Positions 1-5,610 of a stretch of 5,610 nucleotides of DNA are shown piece by piece. The DNA is from an uncultured Coriobacteriaceae bacterium (lineage in GTDB: Bacteria > Actinomycetota > Coriobacteriia > Coriobacteriales > QAMH01), in the NCBI GenBank assembly GCA_902796975.1, contig CADBRF010000289.1, forward strand, positions 1 to 5,610, written 5' to 3'. Under the pieces are notes generated by a model. That model searched no databases. It was not told the origin of the DNA and saw nothing but the letters and a program-made list of their open reading frames with translations. Position 1 is the stretch's first letter. Every line of letters begins with the position of its first letter. Made by a program: the position numbers and the translations under genes.

Positions 1-403
1 ACTGTTCGAGCGCTCGCGTGGGCAGATCAAAATGGACGACATGAAGGCCTGCATTCTGTGCGGTACCTGCATGCGTCAATGCCCTGCCGATGCCATTGTG
101 GTTGACCGCAAAGCGGAAACCTGGAAGTACTGGCCCTACAAGTGCATCGCCTGCGATGCCTGCGTGCGTGGCTGCCCTGTGCATGTGCTCTCCAGCGTGC
201 AGGAGCGCCCGCCTGTAACGACCGACCCCAAGCCCATTGAGCTGAAGAAGCCACCTCTCACTCCTGAAGAGCTTGCAGAGAAAAAGCGCAAGGAAGAGGA
301 GAAGAAGGCCAAGATCCAGGCTGCCAAGGAGGCTAAGGCTAAGCGGGAAGCTGCCAAGAAGGCGGCTGAGGAGAAAGCTGCTGCTGAGAAGACAAAAGAA
401 TAG
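1..403 (+). CDS. Ferredoxin-like 2x[4Fe-4S] subunit, EchF/NuoI-like, C-terminal part (5' end outside window)
   Basis: The frame is open from base 2 to the TAG at 401-403. The ATG at 32 is probably internal, because the residues before it (RGQIK, then MDD) match the lead-in to the first cluster in EchF/NuoI-type subunits. Counting from that Met, there are two CxxCxxCxxxCP motifs: C7/C10/C13/C17 and C38/C41/C44/C48. Each should bind one [4Fe-4S] cluster. The spacing, with DRKAETW between the motifs, resembles the electron-wire subunit of energy-converting (group 4) NiFe hydrogenases or formate hydrogenlyases, which passes electrons between a soluble donor and the membrane complex. From about residue 70 to the end the protein turns Lys/Glu/Ala-rich with almost no hydrophobics, probably a single charged helix or a disordered tail; this is unusual for the family. 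It is likely the last gene of an upstream operon, since a hairpin and a gap follow. A stand-alone polyferredoxin is the alternative. Confidence 0.82.
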   Translation, partial: LFERSRGQIKMDDMKACILCGTCMRQCPADAIVVDRKAETWKYWPYKCIACDACVRGCPVHVLSSVQERPPVTTDPKPIELKKPPLTPEELAEKKRKEEEKKAKIQAAKEAKAKREAAKKAAEEKAAAEKTKE

Positions 404-437
404 TTTTCCTTGCGCTTTTGTACATATCGAAATCTGT

Positions 438-469
438 CAGAGGAGTTGCGTCCGCTCGCGGCTCCTCTG
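438..469 (+). terminator. Strong hairpin after the ferredoxin gene, possible transcription terminator
   Basis: CAGAGGAG (438-445) pairs exactly with CTCCTCTG (462-469). The stem continues inward through two G-T wobbles and three G-C pairs (448-450 with 457-459), giving about 13 pairs around a 6-base loop (451-456). It lies 34 bases after the stop codon, the right place for a terminator. The following bases (TTGCGTATGG) are not a true T-run, so intrinsic termination would be weak. It might instead stabilise the 3' end of the upstream mRNA. Confidence 0.45.
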
Positions 470-488
470 TTGCGTATGGCAGTCGAAC

Positions 489-523
489 TCAACTGTGAAC
501 GGAAGTGCGTTTGTGACAGTTGA
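489..523. promoter_or_regulatory. 8-bp inverted repeat upstream of the phosphatidyltransferase gene, possible operator
   Basis: TCAACTGT (489-496) and its exact reverse complement ACAGTTGA (516-523) are separated by 19 bases, so arm centres are about 27 bases apart, between two and three helical turns. The right arm overlaps TTGAAC (520-525), a possible -35 element that has only a poor -10 partner (TAATCT, 543-548) 17 bases on. A regulator site or an RNA stem are both possible. The dyad is seen directly; the function is inferred and weakly supported. Confidence 0.25.
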
Positions 524-589
524 ACCTTTCGATAAAGCCTGTTAATCTTACCTATTTGGAAATGGCAGGATTTTGGAAGTAAGGTAACG

Positions 590-1255
590 ATGGAAGAAGC
601 GGAGAATCAGAGAGCGAACGAGGCCGTGAGCGATAAAATCCTCACTGGCCCCAACGTCATCACCCTTCTTCGTTTGCTCCTCGTCCCCGTCTTCCTCTAC
701 CTGCTTTTTGCTTTGCGTGAAGATATCTGGGCGCTTGTTGTCTATGCGCTCGCATCTGGCACCGATTGGATTGACGGCCAGCTCGCGCGTCGAACCCATC
801 AGGTTTCCAAGTTCGGCAAGCTGTTCGATCCTGCTGTAGACCGCATCCTGCTCGCCACGGGCGTTATCTCTGTGTGCCTGCTGGGCAGGCTTCCTTTGTG
901 GATTGTCATTCTGCTCGTCGCCCGCGATGCCTGCCTGCTCATCGAAGGCAGAATCCTTCTTGGCACGGTGGGCAAGGTTCCGGCAGTCATCTATGTGGGA
1001 AAGTTTGCCACCGCCTTTCTGATGGTTGGCTACTGCCTGCTCCTTCTGGGCATCCCCATGGTCTCTGGTCTTGGCATTTTCGAGACGGAGATAAGCTGGC
1101 TTCCCGGCTTTGCTGGCGCGGATGCCTATCTGGGAATTTACTTCGTCTACATTGGCATTGTGCTCTCCATCATCGCTTTCACCGTATACCACGTGCGCGG
1201 TATTCGTATGTTTTCCGCCTACAGGGCGAGCCTAAAACAGACCACAGCGAAATAG
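590..1255 (+). CDS. CDP-alcohol phosphatidyltransferase, PgsA/cardiolipin-synthase type
   Basis: The protein has 221 residues, normal for the family. It is an integral membrane enzyme that moves a phosphatidyl group from CDP-diacylglycerol to an alcohol, releasing CMP. The complete signature is present: D59-x2-D62-G63-x2-A66-R67-x8-G76-x3-D80-x3-D84; the aspartates bind the metal ions and CDP. The stretch PNVITLLRL (21-29) before the first helix is typical of PgsA-like enzymes. About six hydrophobic segments are visible, near 26-42, 46-58, 86-99, 102-118, 132-155 and 180-200. The acceptor is uncertain: glycerol-3-phosphate (PgsA) is the default, but DPAVDR in place of DPxADK, and GKFAT (137-141) in place of the GKxKT common in PgsA, resemble the actinobacterial subgroup that includes cardiolipin synthases of this fold. 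The ATG is preceded by AAGG five bases upstream, and an in-frame TAA at 533-535 leaves no better start. The next gene is 216 bases away, so it may be transcribed alone. Confidence 0.88.
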   Translation: MEEAENQRANEAVSDKILTGPNVITLLRLLLVPVFLYLLFALREDIWALVVYALASGTDWIDGQLARRTHQVSKFGKLFDPAVDRILLATGVISVCLLGRLPLWIVILLVARDACLLIEGRILLGTVGKVPAVIYVGKFATAFLMVGYCLLLLGIPMVSGLGIFETEISWLPGFAGADAYLGIYFVYIGIVLSIIAFTVYHVRGIRMFSAYRASLKQTTAK

Positions 1256-1383
1256 CCAGTACTGTTCATTCGTATTTCTTGTCTTTTTCAACATGAGATT
1301 GTGTGTTTGTTCGCCTGATGTTGGCCAATTCGCTGCCGCATAACAGCAGGTAATAGATATTTGCCAAGCTCCCTGATTTTGTG

Positions 1384-1424
1384 CGTAACCGTGTCACACG
1401 TGGGTGGTAAGCTAATCAGTTACG
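1384..1424. promoter_or_regulatory. Nested inverted repeats upstream of the VanW-family gene, possible regulator site
   Basis: An outer repeat, CGTAAC (1384-1389) and GTTACG (1419-1424), encloses an 11-base near-palindrome CGTGT-C-ACACG (1390-1400). CGTGT occurs again at 1423-1427. A small separate palindrome, GCTTCG-TG-CGAAGC, lies at 1438-1451 just ahead of the ribosome site. The symmetry is seen directly. I found no convincing -35/-10 pair here; the best -10-like match is TAGAGT (1427-1432) with a poor -35. Regulation by a dimeric DNA-binding protein is inference. Confidence 0.22.
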
Positions 1425-1457
1425 TGTAGAGTACGAGGCTTCGTGCGAAGCGGAACT

Positions 1458-1462
1458 GAGGA
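1458..1462 (+). promoter_or_regulatory. Ribosome binding site supporting the GTG start at 1472
   Basis: GAGGA lies nine bases before the GTG at 1472, a normal spacing. An in-frame TAA at 1463-1465 closes the frame just upstream, so GTG at 1472 is the first usable start. The first internal Met (residue 148) would remove most of the basic N-terminal tail but keep the membrane segment. Confidence 0.6.
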
Positions 1463-1471
1463 TAAGACAAG

Positions 1472-4060
1472 GTGCCAACAAAGCGCGTCAACACACAGTC
1501 GAACAGCCGGCAGAAGCGGGGCGAATCGCCCGCAGCGCTCAATGCCGGAGCCTCTGCGCTGCATCGCGCCAGTGGAAGTGGCAACTCGCAAGCTCGGTCG
1601 CCTAAATTGCTGCAAGCTGCGAAACACGCCTCATCCTCCGTTTCAAAACCTGCTTCGGGTGTCAAGAAATCTCCGACGCGCCGCGTAAGCCCGGAGGTTC
1701 TTGAAAAGCAGGAGCGCAAACAGCAAGCTTCCGAGGCGCGCAAGGAAGCGGTCGAAAACGCTGCTAAACGGCAGGTCGAGAAACTGCATAAGGGTGGAAA
1801 CCGTCAGCGCAACGTTTCTCTTCCAGCTCGGGGCACGCTATCCCGTGCGCCACGGGGAAGGGCTCCGCAGCCGTCTCGGCAGGCTTCCCGTTCGGAGCAG
1901 CAGATTCAGCGCATGCAGGCTTCTCAGGGGCAGCGCGGCTCGGGAGTTACCCACCGTAAGCATCCAGATGCCGCTGCTCGCGGCTTTTTCTACCGCCATG
2001 CCGCATGGGTCACCCCTGTGCTCATCATTCTCGTCATTCTCGTGGGCTTTGGTCTTTACGACACCGTGACCTCTTTTGGAAAGATTCACCCCGGCGTCAC
2101 CGTTGCCGGCGTGGATGTGGGCGGTATGACTCAAGAAGAGGCAGCTGGAGTCCTTTCGGAAAAGCTCACGCCATCGCTTAACACGCATATCACCCTCTAC
2201 GAGAACGAAGATGTAGCCGCGGACGATGACGCGACCATCGATACTGCAACCACTGGAACCAGACTCGCCTATGCGAGCGAAACCAGCTCCAAGGAGAGTT
2301 CTGACAATTCGTCTGGCTATGATGTCGATGACGACGAGAATCTTGATGCGTGGGATATCTCCGCAACCACCATCGGCGCCTATATCGATGGCAAGGCTGT
2401 TGCCTCACAAGCGTACCAAGTGGGGCGCAAGGGCAGTGTCATCGGAGATCGCCTGCATGCTTGGTTTGGGGGCGTGAAAGTACAGCCAGTCATCTCCTAC
2501 GACAAAGACCTGTTCGAAGCGCTCGTCTCCGAAGTGAATGCGAATATTGGCACGCCTATCGTCGATGCATCGGCAAAGATTGAGAAGGGCAAGGTCACCC
2601 TCTCCAAGGGCAACGATGGCCTCCTTATCGATGAGAGCGAACTCGTCGTCCGTATGTCGGAAGCCTTCTTCAGCTCAGGATCCCGCAATTTCGTTGCCCC
2701 TCTTGAGCGCCAGCCGCAGCATATAAAACCGGAAACTGCCCAGAAGGTCGTCGATAGGCTAACCACCAGCTTGGGTTCCAATGTCACGATCACGTATGGA
2801 GACCAGACCTACACCATGGATCCTTCCACGCTCGGCTCCTTTATCCAGCAAAAGGTTGTCAAGCCCGACAACGCGCTTGCCTTCTCCGCCAATACGGTAA
2901 AGGAAGAGGAGGTCTCGAGCCTCGGCCAAGGGGAGGATGCACCCAAGACCTATACGGAAAGCGCGAGCAAGGACAGCGCATCGGGCTATACGCTTCAGGC
3001 ATATGTTGACCCGCAGACCTTCGATACATGGCTTGTGAACCAGCTGGGGGACAAGGCCAAGGGGGCCGCCACAGATGCCCAGTTCGATACCAGTTCGGGA
3101 GAGGTGGAGATTATTCCCAGTTCGGAGGGGGTAGGCCCCGACCGAGCAGCGGTCGAACTTGACCTGCAAGACCTGCTCTTCGGCACCAATAGCTCCGCAT
3201 CGCGTTCGCTGGCACTGCAGGACACTATTATCGAGCCGAGCCTCACCACCGAAGAGGCGGAGGCTATGGGGATTAAAGACAAGCTCTCCTCGTGGAGCAT
3301 CGACCTCTCCGGCTCCTCATCGCGCATTCATAACATCCGCCTGCTCTGCCAGCTCATCGATGGCACTATCACTGCTCCAGGAAAGACCTGGTCTTTCAAC
3401 GGCATCACAGGCGAACGAACCGACGCGAAGGGTTTCGAGACTGCTCCGGTTATTATCGATGGCAAGCATGAAGACCAGCTCGGTGGCGGTGTCTGCCAGG
3501 TAGCCACGTGCGTCTACAACTGCGCATGCTTTGCCGGCCTGGGCATCGAGCAGCGTACCAACCACCAGTTCTACATCCCCGCCTACGACGATGAAGGCTT
3601 TGCAGATGCGACTGTCTCGTGGGAGACCCCTGATCTGGAATGGCTCAACGACACGCAGAACTATATCCTCCTGACGGCCGATGCTTCGGGAGATGAGGTT
3701 GTCGTAACCTTCTGGGGTACTGATGAAGGGCGTCAGGTCACATGCGATCGTGGCGAGTGGGAAGAGGGCGAAGCATACAAGACCGTTCGCGAAGAAGACG
3801 ACGACCTTGCTCCGGGTGAGGAAAAACTTACTCAGCAGGGCGTTGACGGCAGAAATATCATCATTCACTACATTGCCAAGGCATCGGACGGCACTGTGCT
3901 TCACGATATCAAGTTCAATTCGTTCTATGCCGCTCAAAACGAGATCATCAGCGTGGGCCCGGGTGGTGATACCACAACCACCGATTCGGAAACCAATTCC
4001 GATTCACACGCGAGCGCAGGCTCGAGCGGAAGTTCGCGTTCAAGTTCGAGTGGCAGATAG
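1472..4060 (+). CDS. VanW-family membrane-anchored envelope protein with PG_binding_4-like repeats
   Basis: This 862-residue protein starts with GTG. Residues 1-175 are hydrophilic, rich in Arg, Lys, Ser and Gln, with a likely helix at 73-107. One membrane segment follows (about 177-196, rich in Ile, Leu and Val). With the basic side inside, the rest should be outside. HPGVTVAGVDVGGMT (206-220) is the typical opening of YoaR/VanW-type PG_binding_4 (PF12229) regions. Two related repeat ends, each with DA, then a beta-strand pair, then G and D, occur at 365-387 and 534-557. An acidic Ser/Asp-rich insert (about 246-295) interrupts the first repeat. The VanW domain (PF04294) spans about 616-750 and contains PGKTWSFN (636-643), GERT (647-650) and GGGVCQ (671-676). 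Residues 765-830 resemble a G5-like domain, followed by a Ser/Thr/Gly tail (831-862). VanW itself has no established biochemical activity; a role in cell wall binding or remodelling is inferred, and the name alone does not imply vancomycin resistance. No van genes are nearby. Confidence 0.9.
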   Translation: MPTKRVNTQSNSRQKRGESPAALNAGASALHRASGSGNSQARSPKLLQAAKHASSSVSKPASGVKKSPTRRVSPEVLEKQERKQQASEARKEAVENAAKRQVEKLHKGGNRQRNVSLPARGTLSRAPRGRAPQPSRQASRSEQQIQRMQASQGQRGSGVTHRKHPDAAARGFFYRHAAWVTPVLIILVILVGFGLYDTVTSFGKIHPGVTVAGVDVGGMTQEEAAGVLSEKLTPSLNTHITLYENEDVAADDDATIDTATTGTRLAYASETSSKESSDNSSGYDVDDDENLDAWDISATTIGAYIDGKAVASQAYQVGRKGSVIGDRLHAWFGGVKVQPVISYDKDLFEALVSEVNANIGTPIVDASAKIEKGKVTLSKGNDGLLIDESELVVRMSEAFFSSGSRNFVAPLERQPQHIKPETAQKVVDRLTTSLGSNVTITYGDQTYTMDPSTLGSFIQQKVVKPDNALAFSANTVKEEEVSSLGQGEDAPKTYTESASKDSASGYTLQAYVDPQTFDTWLVNQLGDKAKGAATDAQFDTSSGEVEIIPSSEGVGPDRAAVELDLQDLLFGTNSSASRSLALQDTIIEPSLTTEEAEAMGIKDKLSSWSIDLSGSSSRIHNIRLLCQLIDGTITAPGKTWSFNGITGERTDAKGFETAPVIIDGKHEDQLGGGVCQVATCVYNCACFAGLGIEQRTNHQFYIPAYDDEGFADATVSWETPDLEWLNDTQNYILLTADASGDEVVVTFWGTDEGRQVTCDRGEWEEGEAYKTVREEDDDLAPGEEKLTQQGVDGRNIIIHYIAKASDGTVLHDIKFNSFYAAQNEIISVGPGGDTTTTDSETNSDSHASAGSSGSSRSSSSGR

Positions 4061-4070
4061 GGCTGTAAAA

Positions 4071-4083
4071 GCGGCTTAGCCGC
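4071..4083. other. 13-base palindrome between the VanW and ligase genes, small hairpin
   Basis: GCGGCT-T-AGCCGC is a perfect palindrome around one base, forming a 5-bp stem with a 3-base loop in RNA. It starts 11 bases after the VanW stop codon. On the + strand there is no T-run after it. On the - strand it is followed by TTTT (complement of 4067-4070), so it looks more like a terminator for leftward transcription, although no leftward gene is seen here. A weak + strand terminator or attenuator is possible. Confidence 0.25.
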
Positions 4084-4136
4084 AAAGCGCTAGGGTACGA
4101 AAACGATAGGGCAGGTACACGAGAGACGGGAGCGTT

Positions 4137-5438
4137 ATGGCATTTCAGGACGAAATCACCCATATGAACCGCGATGGGCTTGAATCTCTTCAACTTGGGC
4201 GAATGAAAGAGCAGATCGTTTACTGCTACGAACACATCCCTTTCTATCGTAGAAGCTTTGACGAGGCGGGATTCAACCCCTACACGGTGAATTCCCTCGA
4301 TGATATTCGTAAGGCGCCTTTCACCACCAAGCAGGACATGCGCGATGCTTATCCCTACGACCTGCTCGCGGTTCCGCTGGATCAGGTCAAGGAAATCCAC
4401 ATGTCGTCCGGCACGACGGGTGTGGCAACGGTCTCGGCATATACCGAACACGATCTCCACGTCTGGGGAGACTGCTTTGGCAGGGGCATCTCCTACGCCG
4501 GAGGCGGAAAGGGCGATGTTTGCCATGTCTGCTACGGCTATGGTCTCTTCACCGGCGGCCTCGGCGCCCACTACGGCGGTCTCGCCACGGGTGCGACCGT
4601 CATCCCCATGAGCGCCGGCAACACCAAGCGTCAGATTCGCGTCCTGCAGAACATGGGATCTTCCATCATCTGCTGCACGCCCAGCTATGCGATGCATATT
4701 GCCGACACTGCTATTGAGATGGGCCTCGACCCGCACGAGGCCTTCCCCAAGCTTCGTGCTGGCATTAATGGTGCGGAGGCCTTCTCCGACCGGTTCCGCA
4801 AGAACCTCGAAGACAAACTCGGCATCCAGGTGTTCGATGTCTATGGCCTCACTGAGGTCATGGGCCCGGGCGTTGCCATCGAGTGCGCAGAGCAGACTGG
4901 TCTGCATATCGCTGAAGACCACTTCTACTGCGAAATTCTCGACCCTGTCACCCATGAGCCAGTTCCCGATGGCGAGTGGGGCGAGCTCGTCATTACGACG
5001 CTCGATAAGGAAGCATCTCCCGTTGTGCGCTATCGCACTCGCGACATCACGCGCATTCTCCCGGGCACCTGCGCTTGCGGTAGAACCCATCGCCGTATCG
5101 ACCGTCTCCATGGCCGTACCGACGACATGATGATTATCCGCGGTGTGAACGTCTTCCCGAGCCAGATTGAGAACATCTGCGGCCGCTTCGCGGAGATCGC
5201 GGACTGGTACCAGATCGAGCTCACGCGCAGCGCTGGTCTCGATGTGGCAACCATGAAAGTCGAGATTAACCCCGATGTCCCCATCGACGAAATCCGCATG
5301 ATTGAAAACCTGCAGAAGCGCATCCAGGCGGCGCTCAAGGACGAGCTCGCCATCAATATCCGCATCCAGATTGTGGAGCCGCACACCATCCCGCGTTCCG
5401 AGGGCAAGGCAGTGCGCATCGTCGACCACCGCGAATAG
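4137..5438 (+). CDS. paaK: Phenylacetate-CoA ligase family enzyme (PaaK-like, AMP-forming)
   Basis: The protein has 433 residues, the usual length for PaaK. Such enzymes activate an aryl acid with ATP to an acyl-adenylate and transfer it to CoA. Motifs in order: SSGTTG loop (90-95), NGAEAFSDRFR (211-221), YGLTE (236-240), RYRTRD (298-303, with D303 for the ribose), GRTDDMMIIRGVNVFPSQIE (326-345), which opens the C-terminal domain (AMP-binding_C_2 type, PF14535), and PRSEGKAVRI near the end with K424 as the likely adenylation lysine. C250, H257, C312 and C314 could form a metal site; this is inference. The loop ends GVAT where family members often have GKPT. GGGAG (4128-4132) lies four bases before the ATG. 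The ACT-domain gene starts 12 bases downstream, so the two are very likely co-transcribed. In anaerobes this pair often accompanies indolepyruvate:ferredoxin oxidoreductase genes, suggesting aryl-acetate CoA ester metabolism in amino acid fermentation. The true substrate cannot be read from the sequence. Confidence 0.92.
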   Translation: MAFQDEITHMNRDGLESLQLGRMKEQIVYCYEHIPFYRRSFDEAGFNPYTVNSLDDIRKAPFTTKQDMRDAYPYDLLAVPLDQVKEIHMSSGTTGVATVSAYTEHDLHVWGDCFGRGISYAGGGKGDVCHVCYGYGLFTGGLGAHYGGLATGATVIPMSAGNTKRQIRVLQNMGSSIICCTPSYAMHIADTAIEMGLDPHEAFPKLRAGINGAEAFSDRFRKNLEDKLGIQVFDVYGLTEVMGPGVAIECAEQTGLHIAEDHFYCEILDPVTHEPVPDGEWGELVITTLDKEASPVVRYRTRDITRILPGTCACGRTHRRIDRLHGRTDDMMIIRGVNVFPSQIENICGRFAEIADWYQIELTRSAGLDVATMKVEINPDVPIDEIRMIENLQKRIQAALKDELAINIRIQIVEPHTIPRSEGKAVRIVDHRE

Positions 5439-5439
5439 G

Positions 5440-5446
5440 AGGAGGT
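5440..5446 (+). promoter_or_regulatory. Strong ribosome binding site for the ACT-domain gene
   Basis: AGGAGGT sits four bases before the ATG at 5451, starting two bases after the ligase stop codon (5436-5438). It is the strongest ribosome site in the window and suggests efficient, coupled translation of the two genes from one mRNA. Confidence 0.75.
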
Positions 5447-5450
5447 TCTC

Positions 5451-5610
5451 ATGATCGATCAGCTTACGGTTTTTCTCAGCAATGAGCCCGGCCGCCTCAC
5501 CGCGCTTGCACGGGCACTTGGCGATGCCGGCATCAACATGCATGCGCTCACGGTTGCCGACACGTCCGAATATGGTGTTGTGCGCATTGTGTGCGACGAT
5601 CCGAAGCTCG
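5451..5610 (+). CDS. ACT-domain protein, N-terminal part (3' end outside window)
   Basis: Fifty-three codons are visible before the edge. The start reads MIDQLTVFLSNEPGRL, a beta-strand followed by the NEPGRL turn that marks an ACT domain; next comes a helix (ALARALGDAGIN), then HALTVADT and GVVRIVCDDP, which complete the beta-alpha-beta-beta pattern. ACT domains bind small ligands, usually amino acids, and dimerise. The family beside PaaK is a small, free-standing ACT protein, often with two domains in about 140 residues, without a catalytic domain. It probably senses an aromatic amino acid or related acid and modulates the ligase or neighbouring enzymes; that role is inferred from context. 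The start is fixed by a strong ribosome site and the position directly after the ligase. Confidence 0.88.
   Translation, partial: MIDQLTVFLSNEPGRLTALARALGDAGINMHALTVADTSEYGVVRIVCDDPKL

Noticed and set aside
548..1192. 214-codon open frame on the - strand opposite the phosphatidyltransferase gene
   Set aside because: The protein is hydrophilic with no recognisable motif, and it mirrors a gene with a complete catalytic signature.
1257..1290. CAGTACTG palindrome followed by T-rich sequence after the phosphatidyltransferase stop, a possible terminator
   Set aside because: The palindrome leaves no loop for a usable stem, and the T-rich stretch is interrupted and about 10-25 bases away.
1293..1343. 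Short + strand frame of 16 codons with two Cys codons, a possible leader peptide
   Set aside because: There is no ribosome site before its ATG, no attenuator-like stem follows it, and the downstream gene has no link to cysteine metabolism.
1321..1367. TTGGC and GCCAA arms as a longer inverted repeat or promoter
   Set aside because: The pairing is only five bases with a long loop, and no -10 lies at proper spacing from TTGGCC.
3317..3721. Possible vancomycin resistance locus because of the VanW domain
   Set aside because: VanW domains are widespread in Gram-positive genomes without resistance. No vanH, vanA/B, vanX or VanRS-like gene is in the window.
3948..5543. 531-codon open frame on the - strand opposite the ligase gene
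   Set aside because: It lies opposite the clearly recognisable ligase and its neighbours, crosses gene boundaries, matches no family I recognise, and its openness follows from G/C-rich third positions of the + strand genes.

Overview
This 5.6 kb window carries five protein-coding genes, all on the + strand, two of them cut by the window edges. The content suggests a strictly anaerobic, Gram-positive bacterium of fairly high GC: a ferredoxin-type subunit like those of energy-converting hydrogenases, a VanW/YoaR-type envelope protein, and a phenylacetate-CoA-ligase-like enzyme followed by a small ACT-domain protein. My best guess is a member of the Coriobacteriia (Actinomycetota). This is inference from gene content, G/C-rich third codon positions and similarity of style; no marker gene proves it.

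Layout. Positions 1-403 hold the 3' end of a two-cluster [4Fe-4S] subunit with an unusual Lys/Glu/Ala-rich tail. A 186-base gap follows, with a strong 13-bp hairpin (438-469) and a separate 8-bp dyad (489-523). At 590-1255 lies a membrane CDP-alcohol phosphatidyltransferase for anionic phospholipid synthesis. A 216-base gap with nested inverted repeats (around 1384-1424) leads to a large GTG-started VanW-domain protein at 1472-4060, with a long basic cytoplasmic tail, one membrane anchor, extracellular PG_binding_4-like repeats, a VanW core and a G5-like end. After a 76-base gap comes the PaaK-family ligase (4137-5438). Twelve bases later an ACT-domain protein starts (5451) and runs off the window.

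Functional links. The ligase and the ACT protein are tightly spaced and form a known anaerobe pairing, often found beside indolepyruvate:ferredoxin oxidoreductase, so the lines downstream probably concern aryl-acid or aromatic amino acid fermentation. The phosphatidyltransferase and the VanW protein both concern the cell envelope but are separated by 216 bases and are probably separate transcription units. The ferredoxin subunit is probably the end of an operon lying upstream.

I found no RNA gene, CRISPR array, insertion sequence or phage signature, and no clearly new multi-gene system. The points most worth a second look are the charged tail of the ferredoxin subunit, the architecture and extra cysteines of the VanW protein, and the altered nucleotide loop of the ligase.
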